The notes under the pieces were generated by a model, which ran no database searches, was not told the DNA's origin, and saw nothing but the letters and a program-made list of their open reading frames with translations. Below are positions 36,401-49,608 of a DNA stretch of 64,000 bases, piece after piece. The translations under genes were made by a program, and so were the position numbers. Each line of letters opens with the position of its first letter. Within the stretch, counting starts at the first letter, position 1. The DNA comes from Polyodon spathula (lineage: Eukaryota > Chordata > Actinopteri > Acipenseriformes > Polyodontidae). Location of the stretch: contig NC_054555.1 in the NCBI RefSeq assembly GCF_017654505.1, positions 9,244,335 through 9,308,334 on the forward strand. Direction: 5' to 3'.

Positions 36401-39400
36401 GGTATGCATCACAGAGACAAACTGGGCAACTGTTTCGGGCATGATGGGCTGAAAGATAGCAAGAGTTAACAATTGAGGATTTACTGTTTTAGCCAAGTGT
36501 ACAGGGTCAATAATTTACCTAATTTAGAACTTTAATCAGAAAGATAATATAAAATGCTGTTTTGTATTTACTACATGTCATTAAAAAATGGTTAAACTGC
36601 TCAAATCCTTTTTTAATTGACTACTGGTGCACTTCACTAGCAATCCAAAATTCTGAAAAAGTGGTTAAAAGGTATTAGGAAAAAAAAAAAAAGTTAAACT
36701 AGACTATGACTGGGAGCAATGGAAATGTAACTAGAGCTACAGGCAGGACAGTAGGGATTACACCTAAATTGCATGTTGAAAAAATAACATTATCTGAGGT
36801 AAACATTAATTAATCACAAACAATCTGATTAAAAAACAAACAAACATACAAAAAAAAAAAAAAACAGTTTGGAATTGAAGAATTCTGAAATGCTTGTGAA
36901 TATAACCCTATGTTCACGTGCAGTTTTGTCAATACAATATAACTTATTTTTTCAAATTTGAAATAATTAGTGTGTTTTATTAATGTTGGGGTAATAAAAA
37001 CAGCTTTAAGGAATACAACCTAAAATAAAAAAAATCTTTATTGTTTATATTAGAGTTTGAAATATATTAAGTCAAGTTAATCCTAGATATTTTACACGTG
37101 TGCACACAGTTTATTATTATTTTTCCCCTTCTTGTTACATCTGCTAGCTACTATACATCAAGTAGGCATTGCTTTAAACCACTAGCGCAAAACACACAAG
37201 CTATTTTAAAATGTTCCGTTCTGTTTTGAAACAGTTCAGTTTCCATATTTGTCTCTGATTTAATCTTTGAAATCTGAGAATAAATTCTCAAGTGTTTATT
37301 TTGGCATTTTGCATGACATTTCTTTTCATTTCAGCCAGATGTCACAGCAGCTTTAGAATGAAATAGGACAACGCATGCCAGACAATATACAAACTAGCAT
37401 AGACTTTGACTTCCTGAAAACAAATGCTTATCAAGTTAATCAAGTTATAATGAACACCATCTAGCAAACCGATTTATTTAGATTCTAAAATGAATCCAGA
37501 AAGAACAGTGACTTGAAAATAACATAAAAAAATTAATGCAAAAATATGATTCTTATTTGGTGCCGACTCTTTTATGTAAACTAGGCTAATATTTTATAAG
37601 AGATGGAAGGGCAGAGAGATTTATGCCTCCTTTACATTAAAATTTTATGACCCCGTCGTGGAAGGCTCAGGTAGAGACTGAATGGCCATTGTAGTCTGAA
37701 ATAGCAATGTGTGCAGTGCTCATCCTGGAAGGAAGCGTGTGGAAGAATAGGCTGTATATAGCAGGGGTGCTTTTCTTCTCAACGGGCTTTCCTGTTTTAC
37801 AGCAAGTCTCCCAGCTGCTCTCCTTACTACACCGGGGCCAGTTCCAGCCAAAACCCAACTTCCGGGGGAATAAGTACTCAGCCAGAGCTGGCAGGTGAGG
37901 ACCTCATTGTTATTTCCCTATTGTTTAAACACAGTGTTTGTAATGACTCAAACTGCAACCCTCACTCTTAATTTGTTTCTTTACATTACTCAAGCTGCTT
38001 TAATTACTTGGCTTTCTGCATTTCTCTGCATTGGTTATTTTTGGCCAGCATGTTCATCCTGTGATATAAACTGTTATTTGACTTGGCTATTATTATTTTT
38101 CTATTTCTTGTTACGTGGTATTGCAGGAAAGAATGGAAACAAAACTTGCAAGGTTCAAAGCTAGGTCCAACCAGCCCTTTAAATGTGTTGCCTTGGATCG
38201 AAAGAGTTTTTATTAAACTAAATATCCTGCAATTCTGAGCATAATGAAGGACGACATTTCTTAGTGCTTGATAAAGGTCTCTGACTGGGCACTATGATTA
38301 TCCAAAGCAAGGACAGCTTGGGCAGCCACATCTCTATTTGAAATATTCTAAAGCTAACCCTTCTAACCCTAACCCAACCAATGGGTGTGCGTTGGTGTTA
38401 TTCTGATTAAAGGGTTTGTTTCCAGAGTGGACTCAGTCTTAAATTTCCAAAATGAGTCACTGTGCAGTAAAGTACATGCATTGCTATACAGGGCAAGGGG
38501 GAAACCATTCAGGTGGCTAAAACCTAACGTTTAAGTTTGCCTAAAGTAATGTCATGAGATTTCTTTGTTTTTTCCACACATTACCATAATATTGTACTTA
38601 TGCGGTTATCTTTCTTGGACATACTGGGTATAAGCAAGGCTTAAAAATATAGTGAAATTAGTAAGAATATACTGCTATAAAACTAAAGGAACCCAACCAC
38701 ATAAAATACACTGTTTTGGGCACTTAATTCAACATTCATCAGTATTACAGTCTGCAGGACACCAGATGATTACAAAACAGGGCTCATAATTTCCTCATCC
38801 TGCCCCACCAGTGAACTTTAACCATTTCTTACAGGGAACTCTTAAAGAGAACAGAGAGCCTTAGAGTGAGGGTGCAGTGTGAACAGCTTTATATCCAAGA
38901 CAGAACACACTGTCTTAGTGTGAGGGTGTGCTGACTATCTGCATGACTGATGTTTCCTCTGCTGTGTTCCTCTACAGGTCTGGTGCACAGGATGCTGACT
39001 GGCAGAGTACCAAGGACAGTGGTCATGGTGAGAGTGAGGCTGGAGATATGGACTGGGAAACTGGGCGGGACTCTCCCATTGACCCCCTTCTGGTTGAAGA
39101 GCTAGATAATCTGCTGACTCAGACAGGTAAGAAGAACTAATATACAAGGTTATACAGAAGTTACACAAAGGAACCAATGTGCAATTAAAATGAGCTCTGA
39201 AATCGATCCCATTAGGCTCTCTGAGCCATGTCCACAATTGGAATTGGCGGATTGCATGCTGCTGGTGAAAAATAAAAAAATGTACCAACACCAGGTCCTG
39301 CTTGCAAGGCTTCTGCATAACTTCAAAACCTCAATCATAAATTCAGAACCAAAGTCAAGTAGATTGGAAAAACATTTCTGCTAATGCTAATTTAGAAGCA

Positions 39401-40002
39401 TATTGTTTACCTTTACCTTTTAAACTTTATAATTATGTTCATCAAGCTAACATTCAGTTCTGTCTGTACTATAGAAACTGAAAAACTATAAAGCTGACCA
39501 AATACCTTTTCAACTAACAACACAGAAATGTAGTATCTAAATGTTTAGTTGAACACTGCTATTTTTCCTCCCAGATGATGTGTTTATGGACCTCCCTGAT
39601 CCAGCCTGGATGGCTCGCCTGTCTTTGCCCCTTACCACAGACTACAGGGAGAATGTCTTTGTCCCAGATGGACCCCCTTCCCCAGAGACCCCCGCTCTTC
39701 CCCCAGCTGCTGACGGAGCTGCCTCCTTCTCCACCTTTGGGAAGGCCCCTGGCGAGAGTTCGCAGATCTCCGGGCACCTCATCTCCGAGGTCAGCACCCT
39801 CTTTGAGATGCTGCTCACTCAGAAGGGAGACTCTCATCCCAGGACTTCTGCTGAAGTGCTGTACAGACTCTCTGCTGCCTACCGCCGCTCTCTGGGTTTG
39901 GAAGGGGCAGCAACAGGGGGTGGCAACGTTCCTAGAGGCTCACCCAAAACACAAGATAAAGCTGACCCTTCAAGAGATTTAGAGATCCATCAATTAGTTT
40001 GA
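33444..40002 (+). CDS. pcdh12: Protocadherin-12 (4 exons)
   Basis: A calcium-dependent adhesion protein of the non-clustered protocadherins (VE-cadherin-2), found at endothelial and trophoblast junctions in mammals. The exons are 33,444-36,401; 37,803-37,894; 38,978-39,126; 39,575-40,002, all GT-AG with matching phases. They encode 1,208 residues (human 1,184). A signal peptide covers about 1-20, and six cadherin repeats follow. The calcium-binding linkers are DINDHSP (about 124), DSNDNSP (233), DVNDNAP (341), DENDNAP (452) and DVNDNHP (561). A membrane helix spans about 725-753. The cytoplasmic tail has the PCDH12 signatures [19 protein letters not shown] (exon 2) and [14 protein letters not shown] (exon 4). 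Exon 3 carries [12 protein letters not shown], a delta-protocadherin motif. A large first exon coding the whole ectodomain is normal for protocadherins. The gene is convergent with the COMT-like gene. Confidence 0.96.
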
Positions 40003-40145
40003 TTTTGAGAGTATGCTGGTACAATTCCAAACTACACGTTAAACTTGGGCATATTACACCCATAAATGTGATTTGTCACAGTGGTAATATGTACAGGTCC
40101 AGGGCCTGCTTTGTGGACATTTTAAGAGTAGAGGCAGAGCAGGCT

Positions 40146-40176
40146 GGGGGGGGGTGGGGGGGGGAGGGGGGGGGGT
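40146..40176 (+). repeat. G-rich tract in the PCDH12 3' region
   Basis: Three runs of 9-10 G separated by single T or A, about 145 bases after the PCDH12 stop. In the transcript this could fold into a G-quadruplex; this is inference from the motif. Confidence 0.9.
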
Positions 40177-40822
40177 GACAGCAGAGTCAACTTAAAGCTG
40201 AACTTCCTCAGTACACTGTGGGGAAACTCTTTGGAAATATTTCAGTCTCCTATACTATTTATAAAGAGATGGAAAATATACTATTGATATACATGTGTGT
40301 GTACAACGACCACAAGCCTATAGAGACTGCTGTTATTTAATCTTATAGTTGATGTTTGTTTACATCTGAACTGGGCCCTCTTCCCTGTGCAAGCAAACAC
40401 ATACTGTAAGTAAGGAGCAGCTTGGAATCTCTTGGGTACCAAGGCTGTAAAATGTCCTACATGTGCATGTTAAAAAATGTACAGTTTTATTTATATTTTA
40501 CTTTCATCTTTATTTAAAAGTTTTCATTCCTTTTTGTGTACAGTATTAAAATACAAGTGTAAAACAAAATATGATTTTAGAATAGCAAAATCAATGAGAT
40601 TTTTCATAATACAGTACATATTTGGTAGAAAACGTAACTTATCGTCTTATAAATGCAACAAATATAACAATGCTTAGTTAATGTATATACTGCAGGTGCT
40701 GTCTGCCTCCCCCCGCAGACATAACTTATTTTTCTACAAATCTAGGATGTATATTTTCAAAAAATCTGATGTTTTAAACACTTCTGTATTGCCATGTAAA
40801 GATTGCACTTTTTAATATTCTG

Positions 40823-40828
40823 TTTATT
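40823..40828 (-). promoter_or_regulatory. Candidate polyA signal of the COMT-like gene
   Basis: TTTATT on the plus strand reads AATAAA on the minus strand, about 360 bases past the COMT-like stop. The overlapping TTTATTAAA also gives ATTAAA on the plus strand. Another plus-strand ATTAAA at 40,545-40,550 could serve PCDH12. Motif and position only. Confidence 0.35.
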
Positions 40829-41185
40829 AAAAAAAAAAAAAAAAGTACAAATTCTGATTAACTCTCTCGATAACATAGAATAGTTACATTCTACTGTTAT
40901 TTTTTTTATCTGAAATTTGTTCTGCTGATGCCCTCTCATGGCAAACTGAATGAATTACAACATCCTCTTAAAAATTATTTTAGGGTTAACATTACCAGTC
41001 AATCTGCACTCTAATTCAAAGTTTGAACAATGCATTCCCAGTTTTAATACTCCCTTCTGTTGTACTATATTTGCACTTCCTAAAACTTTGATTTGCTGTC
41101 ATAATTGAATACAGTACAGCAGTAAACTTTCAAAACTGTGTTGTTGACACAGACTGCGCACATATTCACAAAAGGATGAGCTTGT

Positions 41186-42975
41186 TTAAATGCACACATA
41201 ACAATGCCTTTTATCATAGACTTGTATGCTGTAGTGGTGGCCACAGCAGGTAAGAGTGGAGGTAGTACCAAAAGTGAATTGCTTGCTGGTGATCTTTAAG
41301 TAACCATTTGATTTGACAGTGCAACAGTAAGCTCTTCTGTGGTGTTTGTTTGGCTGGCAGCGGATCTCCTGCATGCTCAGTGCCTGGATGCACACAGAAT
41401 AATGGGAGCTGATGTGAATGTAGCACAGGAACTCCTCGGCCCCTGGAAGGTGGGTGTTATTGACCACGATGATGCAACCCTTGTTTAGAAGCCTGCCCTC
41501 TTCCAGGGCCCGCAAGTCAGGCAGGTAATGAGCCACATCATGGTCCATGAAAACCAGGTCAAGGCTCTGCACCCCAGACTGGGGCTGCAGCTGGGGAATG
41601 GCTGTAGATGACGGGGAGACCAGCAGCTGGAACTGAAGAACAAACACGAGTCCTGTAAGTAAGTGTGGGCTGCAAGCTGCATCCTGCAGTCATACAGGGT
41701 CACACCTTCATAGCTTGGCAAAATTGAGACACAATAGGCTGCTAGGTAGGGCAGTGTTTTAATGAATTTCCTGTAAAGACCGGAATCCAACTTTGAATTG
41801 CAAAACCATTAAACAGTCTGGCACGATTTATAACAGCTGGCAGCATCTGATTATCAGTATCTGAGTCATGGAACAGAGTGGCAGAGTGGGTTGCTGCATT
41901 GGTGGGTTTGTGGGTGTGCTTTGTATTCTGTGCACAATGTTTAAACACTAGACTACTCTGTGTGCTGTCTTTATTCACCTGTGAGTGTTTGAATCCAGCC
42001 ACCATGATCATCTCCTCTCCCAAACTGGCTGTGCCTGGGTCCTGTTCCACGGTGTACAGCTTCCCCGACGCGGGCAGGAGCCTAAGGCTGCGGATAGCAG
42101 AGTACCCACAGTGTGTGCCTAGCTCCAGAGCCTGCAGAGGGGCGGCCCAGCTCACTGCGCTGTCCAGAAACTCCCCTGGAACACACCAGAGATGGTGAAC
42201 TCACAGCAAAACTGTTTGCAGTAGTGGCCACTGCACATCACCTTACTTTTAACCAAAACACAAAGGTAAAGCCTACGAAACTTTCAAGACGCTTTCATTT
42301 GTGAGTTGAAGACTGTGAGAGAGCAGAACAGGCCTCTTAGTATCCGTTCAGGTGACAGGCAGCAACATAGGAGGGGATTCCTAAGGCCTTTCCACAAGTG
42401 CTCCAGACTCTCCCTTTATACCCAGGTCTAATGAGTGACAATCAGAGGCTGGTAATCAGTTGCCATGTATTGTATCAGGCAAACATGAGACGGATTCAAT
42501 CAAGAGGGAACACTGGAAACTCACTATCAAACATGGTCAAACCTGAAGAAAGGTGGGGATGTACCTGGTGCCAGTACTGGTCACACCCAACGAGTTACCC
42601 CCCATTATTGCCCAAGGTTGGGGGTTCACAGTACTTTTCCTGCTGCATGAGACAAAGGATTTGGATTTTATTATAACACATGGATATTATCATGTACTTA
42701 ATATCCAGTGGGTTAACTTTCTGTTGCCCGATGCTGCAGGTGGGCTGTGTTTGAGACTAGCACTCAAAGGTCTGCAGCACGCTCTCCGGCTGCCCGTGTG
42801 TGGAGTTCATCAGGATGAAGCTGTGTGTGCGGCTCTCCAATGACCTCTGTGCAAAGCTGCTCACCTTCCTCCTATGGAACACGCTCTGACACAGCGCCCC
42901 CACCCGCTCCTGGTAATGGAACACCAGCGTGGCAATCACAGGGAGCAAGGGCAGCGCAACAACCAACAGCCACAT
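41186..42975 (-). CDS. Membrane-anchored COMT/TOMT-like methyltransferase homologue (4 exons)
   Basis: A relative of catechol O-methyltransferase and TOMT. The predicted exons are 42,764-42,975; 42,599-42,642; 41,979-42,175; 41,186-41,632 (minus), with GT-AG borders and matching phases, giving 299 residues. Residues 1-20 form a membrane anchor (MWLLVVALPLLPVIATLVF). GQPESVLQTF matches the TOMT N-terminal region. LELGTHCGYSAIR is the SAM-binding loop, and LYTVEQDPG keeps the ribose-binding Glu. LDLVFMDHDVAHYLPDL keeps the first metal-binding Asp (Asp141, COMT numbering). The catalytic Lys144 position is Val, and the second metal Asp169 (in ADN of COMT) is Asn, in VVNNTHLPGAEEF. Methyl transfer is therefore doubtful. 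The C-terminus is about 45 residues longer than COMT and cysteine-rich. Exon 2 (44 bases) is the weakest call. No COMT relative is known to me beside human PCDH12/DELE1. Confidence 0.78.
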
Positions 42976-43209
42976 CACTCGGGGAGTAGGGGACCCTATT
43001 GCAATGTAAAAGTGAAGCTTAATTAACAGCCACTTACTATCCATGGGAATCCATGACCAATACAAAATGTTAAAGATAGATAAATACACTGTTTAATATA
43101 CTAACATTGAGCAGTGCATTCTAACTTTAACAAGATCGACAATGTAACTGGGTACTGCATTATTCTATTATACAACTAAATGTATTAGATGCAAATATAC
43201 ATTCTCCTC

Positions 43210-43530
43210 TCTAGCCCCTTTGGTGGAACCAGCTGGCGGAGAAATTCAGGACTGCCCAGTCTCTCACTGCCTGCGGCCTCCTCAAGACACCTGTTTAGAC
43301 TGCACTTGTAGTTCTCTTGATCTAACTCTCCCAGCACCATGTTGCGGGATCCTCAGCTGACGCACTATCCTTGCACTATTTCTATGTCATTGTAGATATA
43401 CATTGTTGTAATCATCACTTGTTGCATCTTATATTGTACTTTAGTAGTATAATTGACACTTATTGTAAACTACACTATATTTAAATATTGTCCTTGCATT
43501 GTAACCCTGTACTGCACTATAACTGCTCAG
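43210..43530 (+). mobile_element. LINE 3' end fragment
   Basis: The plus strand carries a short coding remnant ending in CGLLKTPV-like residues after WWNQLAEKFRTAQSLTA, which is a common C-terminus of fish non-LTR retrotransposons. A stop and an untranslated tail rich in GCACTAT and TTGTA motifs follow. Only the last coding portion and tail remain. It lies between the COMT-like gene and DELE1. Confidence 0.6.
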
Positions 43531-44606
43531 GAAAACAAACATTCAAACGATTCTCATTTGGATCATGATGATACGTCGACAAGGGCGCCACCTGCTGTCT
43601 GCTGAGAAAAAGTAATCAATTCAGCTCGACCTGGATTTATAGTGATTTTGTATACATTACAATACACAATAACGACGAATGCTATTATTAAATAAAGTAA
43701 ATAAAGTATAAAATAAACACCAGTTACACAATTGGAAAAAAAAATGTATTGATAGCTTTGCATCAAAATATTTCACTACATTATTACATACATATATATT
43801 TTTTTGCAAAATACATTCTTGTATTAGTCGGTCATTTTACAGTAACAAAGCCAAAAGGAGCAGTGTTAAAATACCCACCCAGGAATCCAAAACAGATATA
43901 TTAGATATTCGTTCTCAACCTTGCACAAGCCAGCTCAAATAAATAGCTTCAAAGCAATTTTGCAGTATGTTTTCATTTCACACTTGTGCATATTTCCAAA
44001 CCCAGAACAGCATTACCATGTCTTTTCTTATTATTACTGTCCTTTGGCATTTGCGTGACTTGTGTATAATAACAATCGCTTATCGCCAACATAGAACCCA
44101 AACAATACAGACCTATTCAAGCATATGAACACAAGTAAAGCCCAATGGTAGAGGCTTAGTTTAAGTGCTTTTAAGAAAATAAATACAAAAATAAAATAAA
44201 ACCACCACACAACAATGAATCTCCAAAACCCTGTGCTTGGTTGTACATAAAACAAACCGGAATACAATTTTGAATACACCAATATATCTACCCACTCTGG
44301 ATAAAACAACTGTTTCAGACAGGGGGGGAAAAATACAGTTTCACCCTTAATCCGTTGGAAGTCCCTACAAAAATCCATGACGAAAGTTTTTGTCACATTG
44401 ATAAAAATGGACATAATGCCCCCTCAGATGGGTAGGGATGCATTAAAACCAACTGACATTAAAAAAGGCACATTGCAATGAGTCCTACCTTTGTTAAAAA
44501 TGAACCCACCTGACAAAATACATAAATAATAATCCCCAAAAATTAAGGAACAACAGTCAGATGGCAGGACGGAATTCCTTTACTGCAGAAGCTTTGCATA
44601 TGACCC

Positions 44607-44609
<3 letters not shown>

Positions 44610-44646
<37 letters not shown>
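44610..44646. repeat. Poly-A tract just beyond the DELE1 stop
   Basis: A run of about 37 A on the plus strand (T on the DELE1 coding strand), 26 bases past the stop codon. It may be the tail of an inserted retroelement, but no body was recognised. Confidence 0.9.
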
Positions 44647-44648
<2 letters not shown>

Positions 44649-44671
44649 GCATCTGAAATGGTTCCGACACC

Positions 44672-47600
44672 CTACCCAACCCCCATCGTCCACACGCAGG
44701 AAGCCGGTTTAGGTGAAAAGAGTTTGTTTCGTGGCTCCTGGACAAAGCTTGTTATAGAATAGGTAACAGGCATCGTGCAGATGCTTCCGGTGCTCCAAGA
44801 GTGGGGCAGAACCTGGCCGAGGTTGTTTGGGATTGGGAGGTCTGCTGTTTCTGAAGGTCTTTCCGATCCAAGCCAAAACCGACCTGCTGCAGAGATACAA
44901 GGCGAGGATCTGATTGTTCTTATAACCACATCCTCTGGGGGGGGAAAAAAAAGTGTAACTGGAAACATGCTCGTGAGTTTAAATATTAAATATAACAAAT
45001 CTTAGTAGACATTCAAAACAGGCTTGCTTAAAGTGTCCCTTTTCTTTAACAGAACTAAACCTATATTTAAGCACCCAGCTAAATTCTGCCTACAATATTG
45101 CCTTTGCAGCTTTAAGCGCTGAAGGCATTATAGGAAACTGGTACTTAACCAAGATAAGTGTATAAATAATATTTGACATATTTAACAATTAAAAGAGAGG
45201 TTTTGTTATATCGTTCACTTTGATAGTGTTCAGTTTTAAAATGTACTCTAAAAAATAGTCCACCTTTTCTTAGAAAAGAGAAAAATCACCCTTCAAAACA
45301 TTCAATCTGAACTCGAAGAAACAACTGTAAGTCAAGTAGACAAACATTTCAGCTAGTGTCTTCAGTGTACTGTAATGAAACTGTAAAGGGAATACACGAG
45401 ATGAAAAATCATTTGTGGAGAACAAACCTCAAAATACATAATTTCTAGCAGTTAACTTCCTTGCTGCCTCACCTTCTGTTCCCTGGCAGTAGAGGTTAGT
45501 CAGAGTGAGCTGAGCCTTGCCATTCCCCGCTTCAGCAGCCTGCCGATAGTGATCTATCGCAGTCCTGTAGCACTGACGTACTCCAAAGCCTCTCTCATAA
45601 CACTGTCCCAAATTAAACTGACTCTGGGAGTCCTGCAATAAAACGAGTAGATATAATCTTTAATCCTTTGCAGTCATATGTCGGACTAGGTCCGACATTA
45701 CAACAATCAGTCCAATATCGGGCCCTGTCCGACATCGTCAAAAAGACAAAGCACAGATCTCTAGTCATTTTTTCTCCAGAAAAAGCAGAGAAAACCTTTC
45801 AAAGGCAGAATGAGACTGATAGGAGCCGAACGCAACCGAAAAAAAGGCGTATCTCATAGCCCCATGCATTACAGAGATAACATGGACATAGCTGCTTCTG
45901 CATCTAGTGCTCAAAGAATCTCACAGGTATTTGCAGAGCTTTGAGATGTTAAAAGTAATAAAATAATGACTTGGATGACATTGTTGAGTAGTTTGGTGAT
46001 AAAACGAGCGATCAGGAGAGGATTTCAGTATGCATGTCTATAAAGAGGTATGCAAAAAATACAGAGAACCAGTGGTGGGGCTTGACTATAGATACAGTAC
46101 TGAGTTTTTTTGCGATTAAATGCCTTTTGAACCTATTTTACTCTGAAAAAAATATTTTAAACAGCGTGTGTAAAATAAACAGTGAGCATGAAAATAAATT
46201 GGACCTGACGAGCGCTGAACAAATGGACTGCAAATGGTTAATATTTATAGCCATACATAAAAGGGTTGGAAATAAGAAACCCATTGTACAGCAGTCTGAT
46301 CCACTCCTGGTTTTACTAGGAGTCTAATAAAGACACCTGAGCTTGTTTCCTATACGCTGTGGCTAATCAAGCTTGCAGTAAAACTTGAAATAGGTGAAAC
46401 TGCTGTGCAACACAAGCCACCTTTCTATGCCAAAAGGTGCACACAAAAGTCATGTTACATATTCCTCTGGCTGGTATCACTTTAAAACTACACTGCCCAG
46501 TTTTTCTGGTATAATATGAACAAGCATTCACCCCGTTCTGTGCTGCCATCTTCAGGTATAGGACAGCTTTTTTCTCGTCTCTGTAGGGCTCCCGAGTAAA
46601 CAGCACTCCTAGGTACGCCTGAGCCTGCACAACACCAGTAAAAACATTCTTCCATGAAAATGCAGTTTGACAATAACATAACACTTAATATATAGGTACT
46701 GTGGACTCTAACCCACATGTGAGGTGGGGCAGTGGCTGATACACTAGTTTTTCACTTATGAAGCTTAAGGTTTCACCAAACAGCCTTGCAATTTAGCACA
46801 ATTGGCAGTTTCTGCTGGAGTGAAGATATTTTCAGCAAACCTACGTTATCCTTGGTCATAACTGGTGCAGAAGTGTGTGTATGTTACCTACAAGAAACAA
46901 ATTCACTTGGTCTCAATATTCACTCACCTCTTTAAGGCCTGAAGCAGCAGCCTGCTCCATCAGCCTGATGGTTCTCCGAGTATCCGTGGTATCCCCCGTT
47001 GCTTTGCTGTGCAGGATGTACTTAGCATATTGGTACTGTGCCTGGCTGTGTCCTGCAGTAGCAGCCTGTTTGTAATACACAGCAGCCTATGGAAGAAACA
47101 CACCTATAAATGATTTCTACAGCAAGATAATATATCATTTAGATACAACTCCAGCTTCCCGTTCCTTTGCTTTTTTTTGCTTCTGTTACCATACAAATTG
47201 CTCAGTATTCAATAGCAACTCTGCAATCATACCTTTTCCATGTTCTTCACAACCCCTCTTCCTTTTTCATAGCACACTCCCAGGTTGAACTGTGCCTTGC
47301 AGTATCCTTGACTGGCAGCCATACTGAAGCAGGAGAATGCGGTCCGGTAGTCCCCTGCTTTAGTATACTCAAGACCTGTGGCAAAATACATTTTTATTTT
47401 AAAGCTTTGGAAAAAATATGCGACACATAAAAAGCACTTTATTTACTGAAAATAAAAACATCTTTCACACAATACCAACACTCAAACATTCAAAATCTGT
47501 TTTATTGTGAATTCCTTTCTACTGTTTTTCTTTCTTTTAGTTATGTCACCCCATGGAGACATAAACAGCTGCAGTATTTAGAACTACTGCCATTTAGATT

Positions 47601-49541
47601 ATAAAAATAGACCCAAGTTATTAAAATGAAGATATTTAGACATCTGGAACTCCTTACCAATAATGTTTAAAATGGTTGAAATGCTTGAGTCTGTGACAGA
47701 CTGCAGGTTCTTCATTGCCCAGGTTAGTTTATCTTCTAGTGTGAAAGTTTCCTAAAAAAACAAACACATACTGGATCAATAAATACATTTAAAATGTGAC
47801 GTTTTAAGTGAGCAACAAGCTTCCAGACACTTGTTAAGGAAACCAAGCACTAAAGTTACCTTTTTATTTTCTGTCTGGTTCTCTCGATGTCCACCTTCTT
47901 CATTGTCTGTAGTGTCTACAGCCAGAACCTTGTCTAAAACGAACAGAAGACAGTGTATCAATTTCAGTTCACTAGTTTCCATGAATAAATGTATATCTAT
48001 TACATGAAAATCCTTACCTGTATCTAAATCATCATGGTTAAATGCACTCTCTTGGGTGGTAGAGGAAGTGGAACTACCTGTAAAGCTGGAGGATTCCCCA
48101 GAGCTTGTACTTTGATTTTCCAAACTTCTCAGGCAATTCACATTCACCCTTCTAGGCAAAACACTCTGGCGGGTCACTAAAAAAAACAAACAAAAAAAAA
48201 CAATGCTGATTCACTGTATTTGGGTCAGTAAAATTGAAGAATCTCCCCTGCAAATGTGATGGCGAGTCATATTACAGGATGAATGGCAGAGTGGAAGTTT
48301 TACTCACACAAATCAACCAAGACTCTGTATCCACATCTGTAAATCTGAGTTGGCTCCCTAAGATGGCTCTGATCGCAGTTAGAGAGATGGGAGTGAACGC
48401 GTCTAGAGAGCTGCACGAACAACACTGCTGCTGCCCCCTGGAAAACAAGATTAGAGGACACACCATGACTAACAACAACTTAATTTATCACTCTGCACAT
48501 TCAGGACCTGTACATTGTAATTCCCTTCTATTTAAAACAGTCTTGGGTGAAAATATCAATGAAATGCAAATGAATTAAAATAAAACCTAAACTGTGCTTA
48601 CCCATCCCACAGCATCCAAAGCAGTGAAGCGCGGGAGGCCTGCAGAGTAATAGTGAAAAGTCTTCTCCTTCTGCTGCTGGTCCCCATTCTCTCCATTGTG
48701 TGAGCCAGAAGAACTGAACAAGCTACTGCAGAAACAGATGAGAAAGATAGGAAAAAAATATTACTAGAAGGGAACTGAAACTACACTGGTCTTGAGGATT
48801 TGATTTGTGCACGCCTGTTAAACATTAACTTATTTTTACCATGACTTTTTTTAGTTTCCAAAAAAATATATATTTAAAGAGCTATTGTGCAAATCAATAA
48901 CTTTTGCCATTAATAATATAAACTTTCACTTTTATAATATACTATTCTAACAGATGCTGAACCTTTAGTACCTACTTTAATTTACTACACCGATTCAATA
49001 CATCCAACCTGCTGATACAACGAGACGGACCTGCTCTCAGTGGGATGAAGGCTGGTAGACAACAGCGAAGAAGAGTTCAACACATCATCCTCCACATGGT
49101 GTCCCTGGGTGAGGCGCAGAGGACTCGTCACGTGACAGCGGTTCAGAACTGACAAAGTGGTACAATAGAAACACTTTATTCCACCAATTTCCTAATCGAT
49201 AACAACTATTCTAATGCAAAAAAGTATATTAAATTTTTGGCTCTTCATGAAAGCCTTCAAACAGAACCGACAAGATGCATGTTCTAAATATAATGCGCGA
49301 GTCTCCAAATTGGGCACCACGGCGATTAATCGATCAATGAGGCTGGCGAAAAAAAGTAAATTATCAACTCATAGTCACATAGTTGTTTGAACTATTAAAC
49401 TGGTCCCACTCAGTGTGGGTTGTTTTAGTGCACAGGAAATAAATAAATGAAAAAGGGAGTATATGCATCACATATTTTAAAAGGGTTTTGTAAAAAAAAT
49501 AAAACATGCATCTATAAATGCAAGAAACAACTACAGGGACG

Positions 49542-49608
<67 letters not shown>

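Noticed and set aside
39575..39982. 135-codon frame overlapping the last PCDH12 exon
   Set aside because: The overlapping frame that gives [14 protein letters not shown] is joined in phase to exon 3 and matches PCDH12. The other frame is a shadow.
41878..42198. Plus-strand 106-codon frame with hydrophobic start
   Set aside because: It lies opposite COMT-like exon 3, which has clear homology on the minus strand.
46875..47075. Plus-strand frame in the DELE1 region
   Set aside because: It is the antisense shadow of the DELE1 SEL1-repeat exon at 46,928-47,086.
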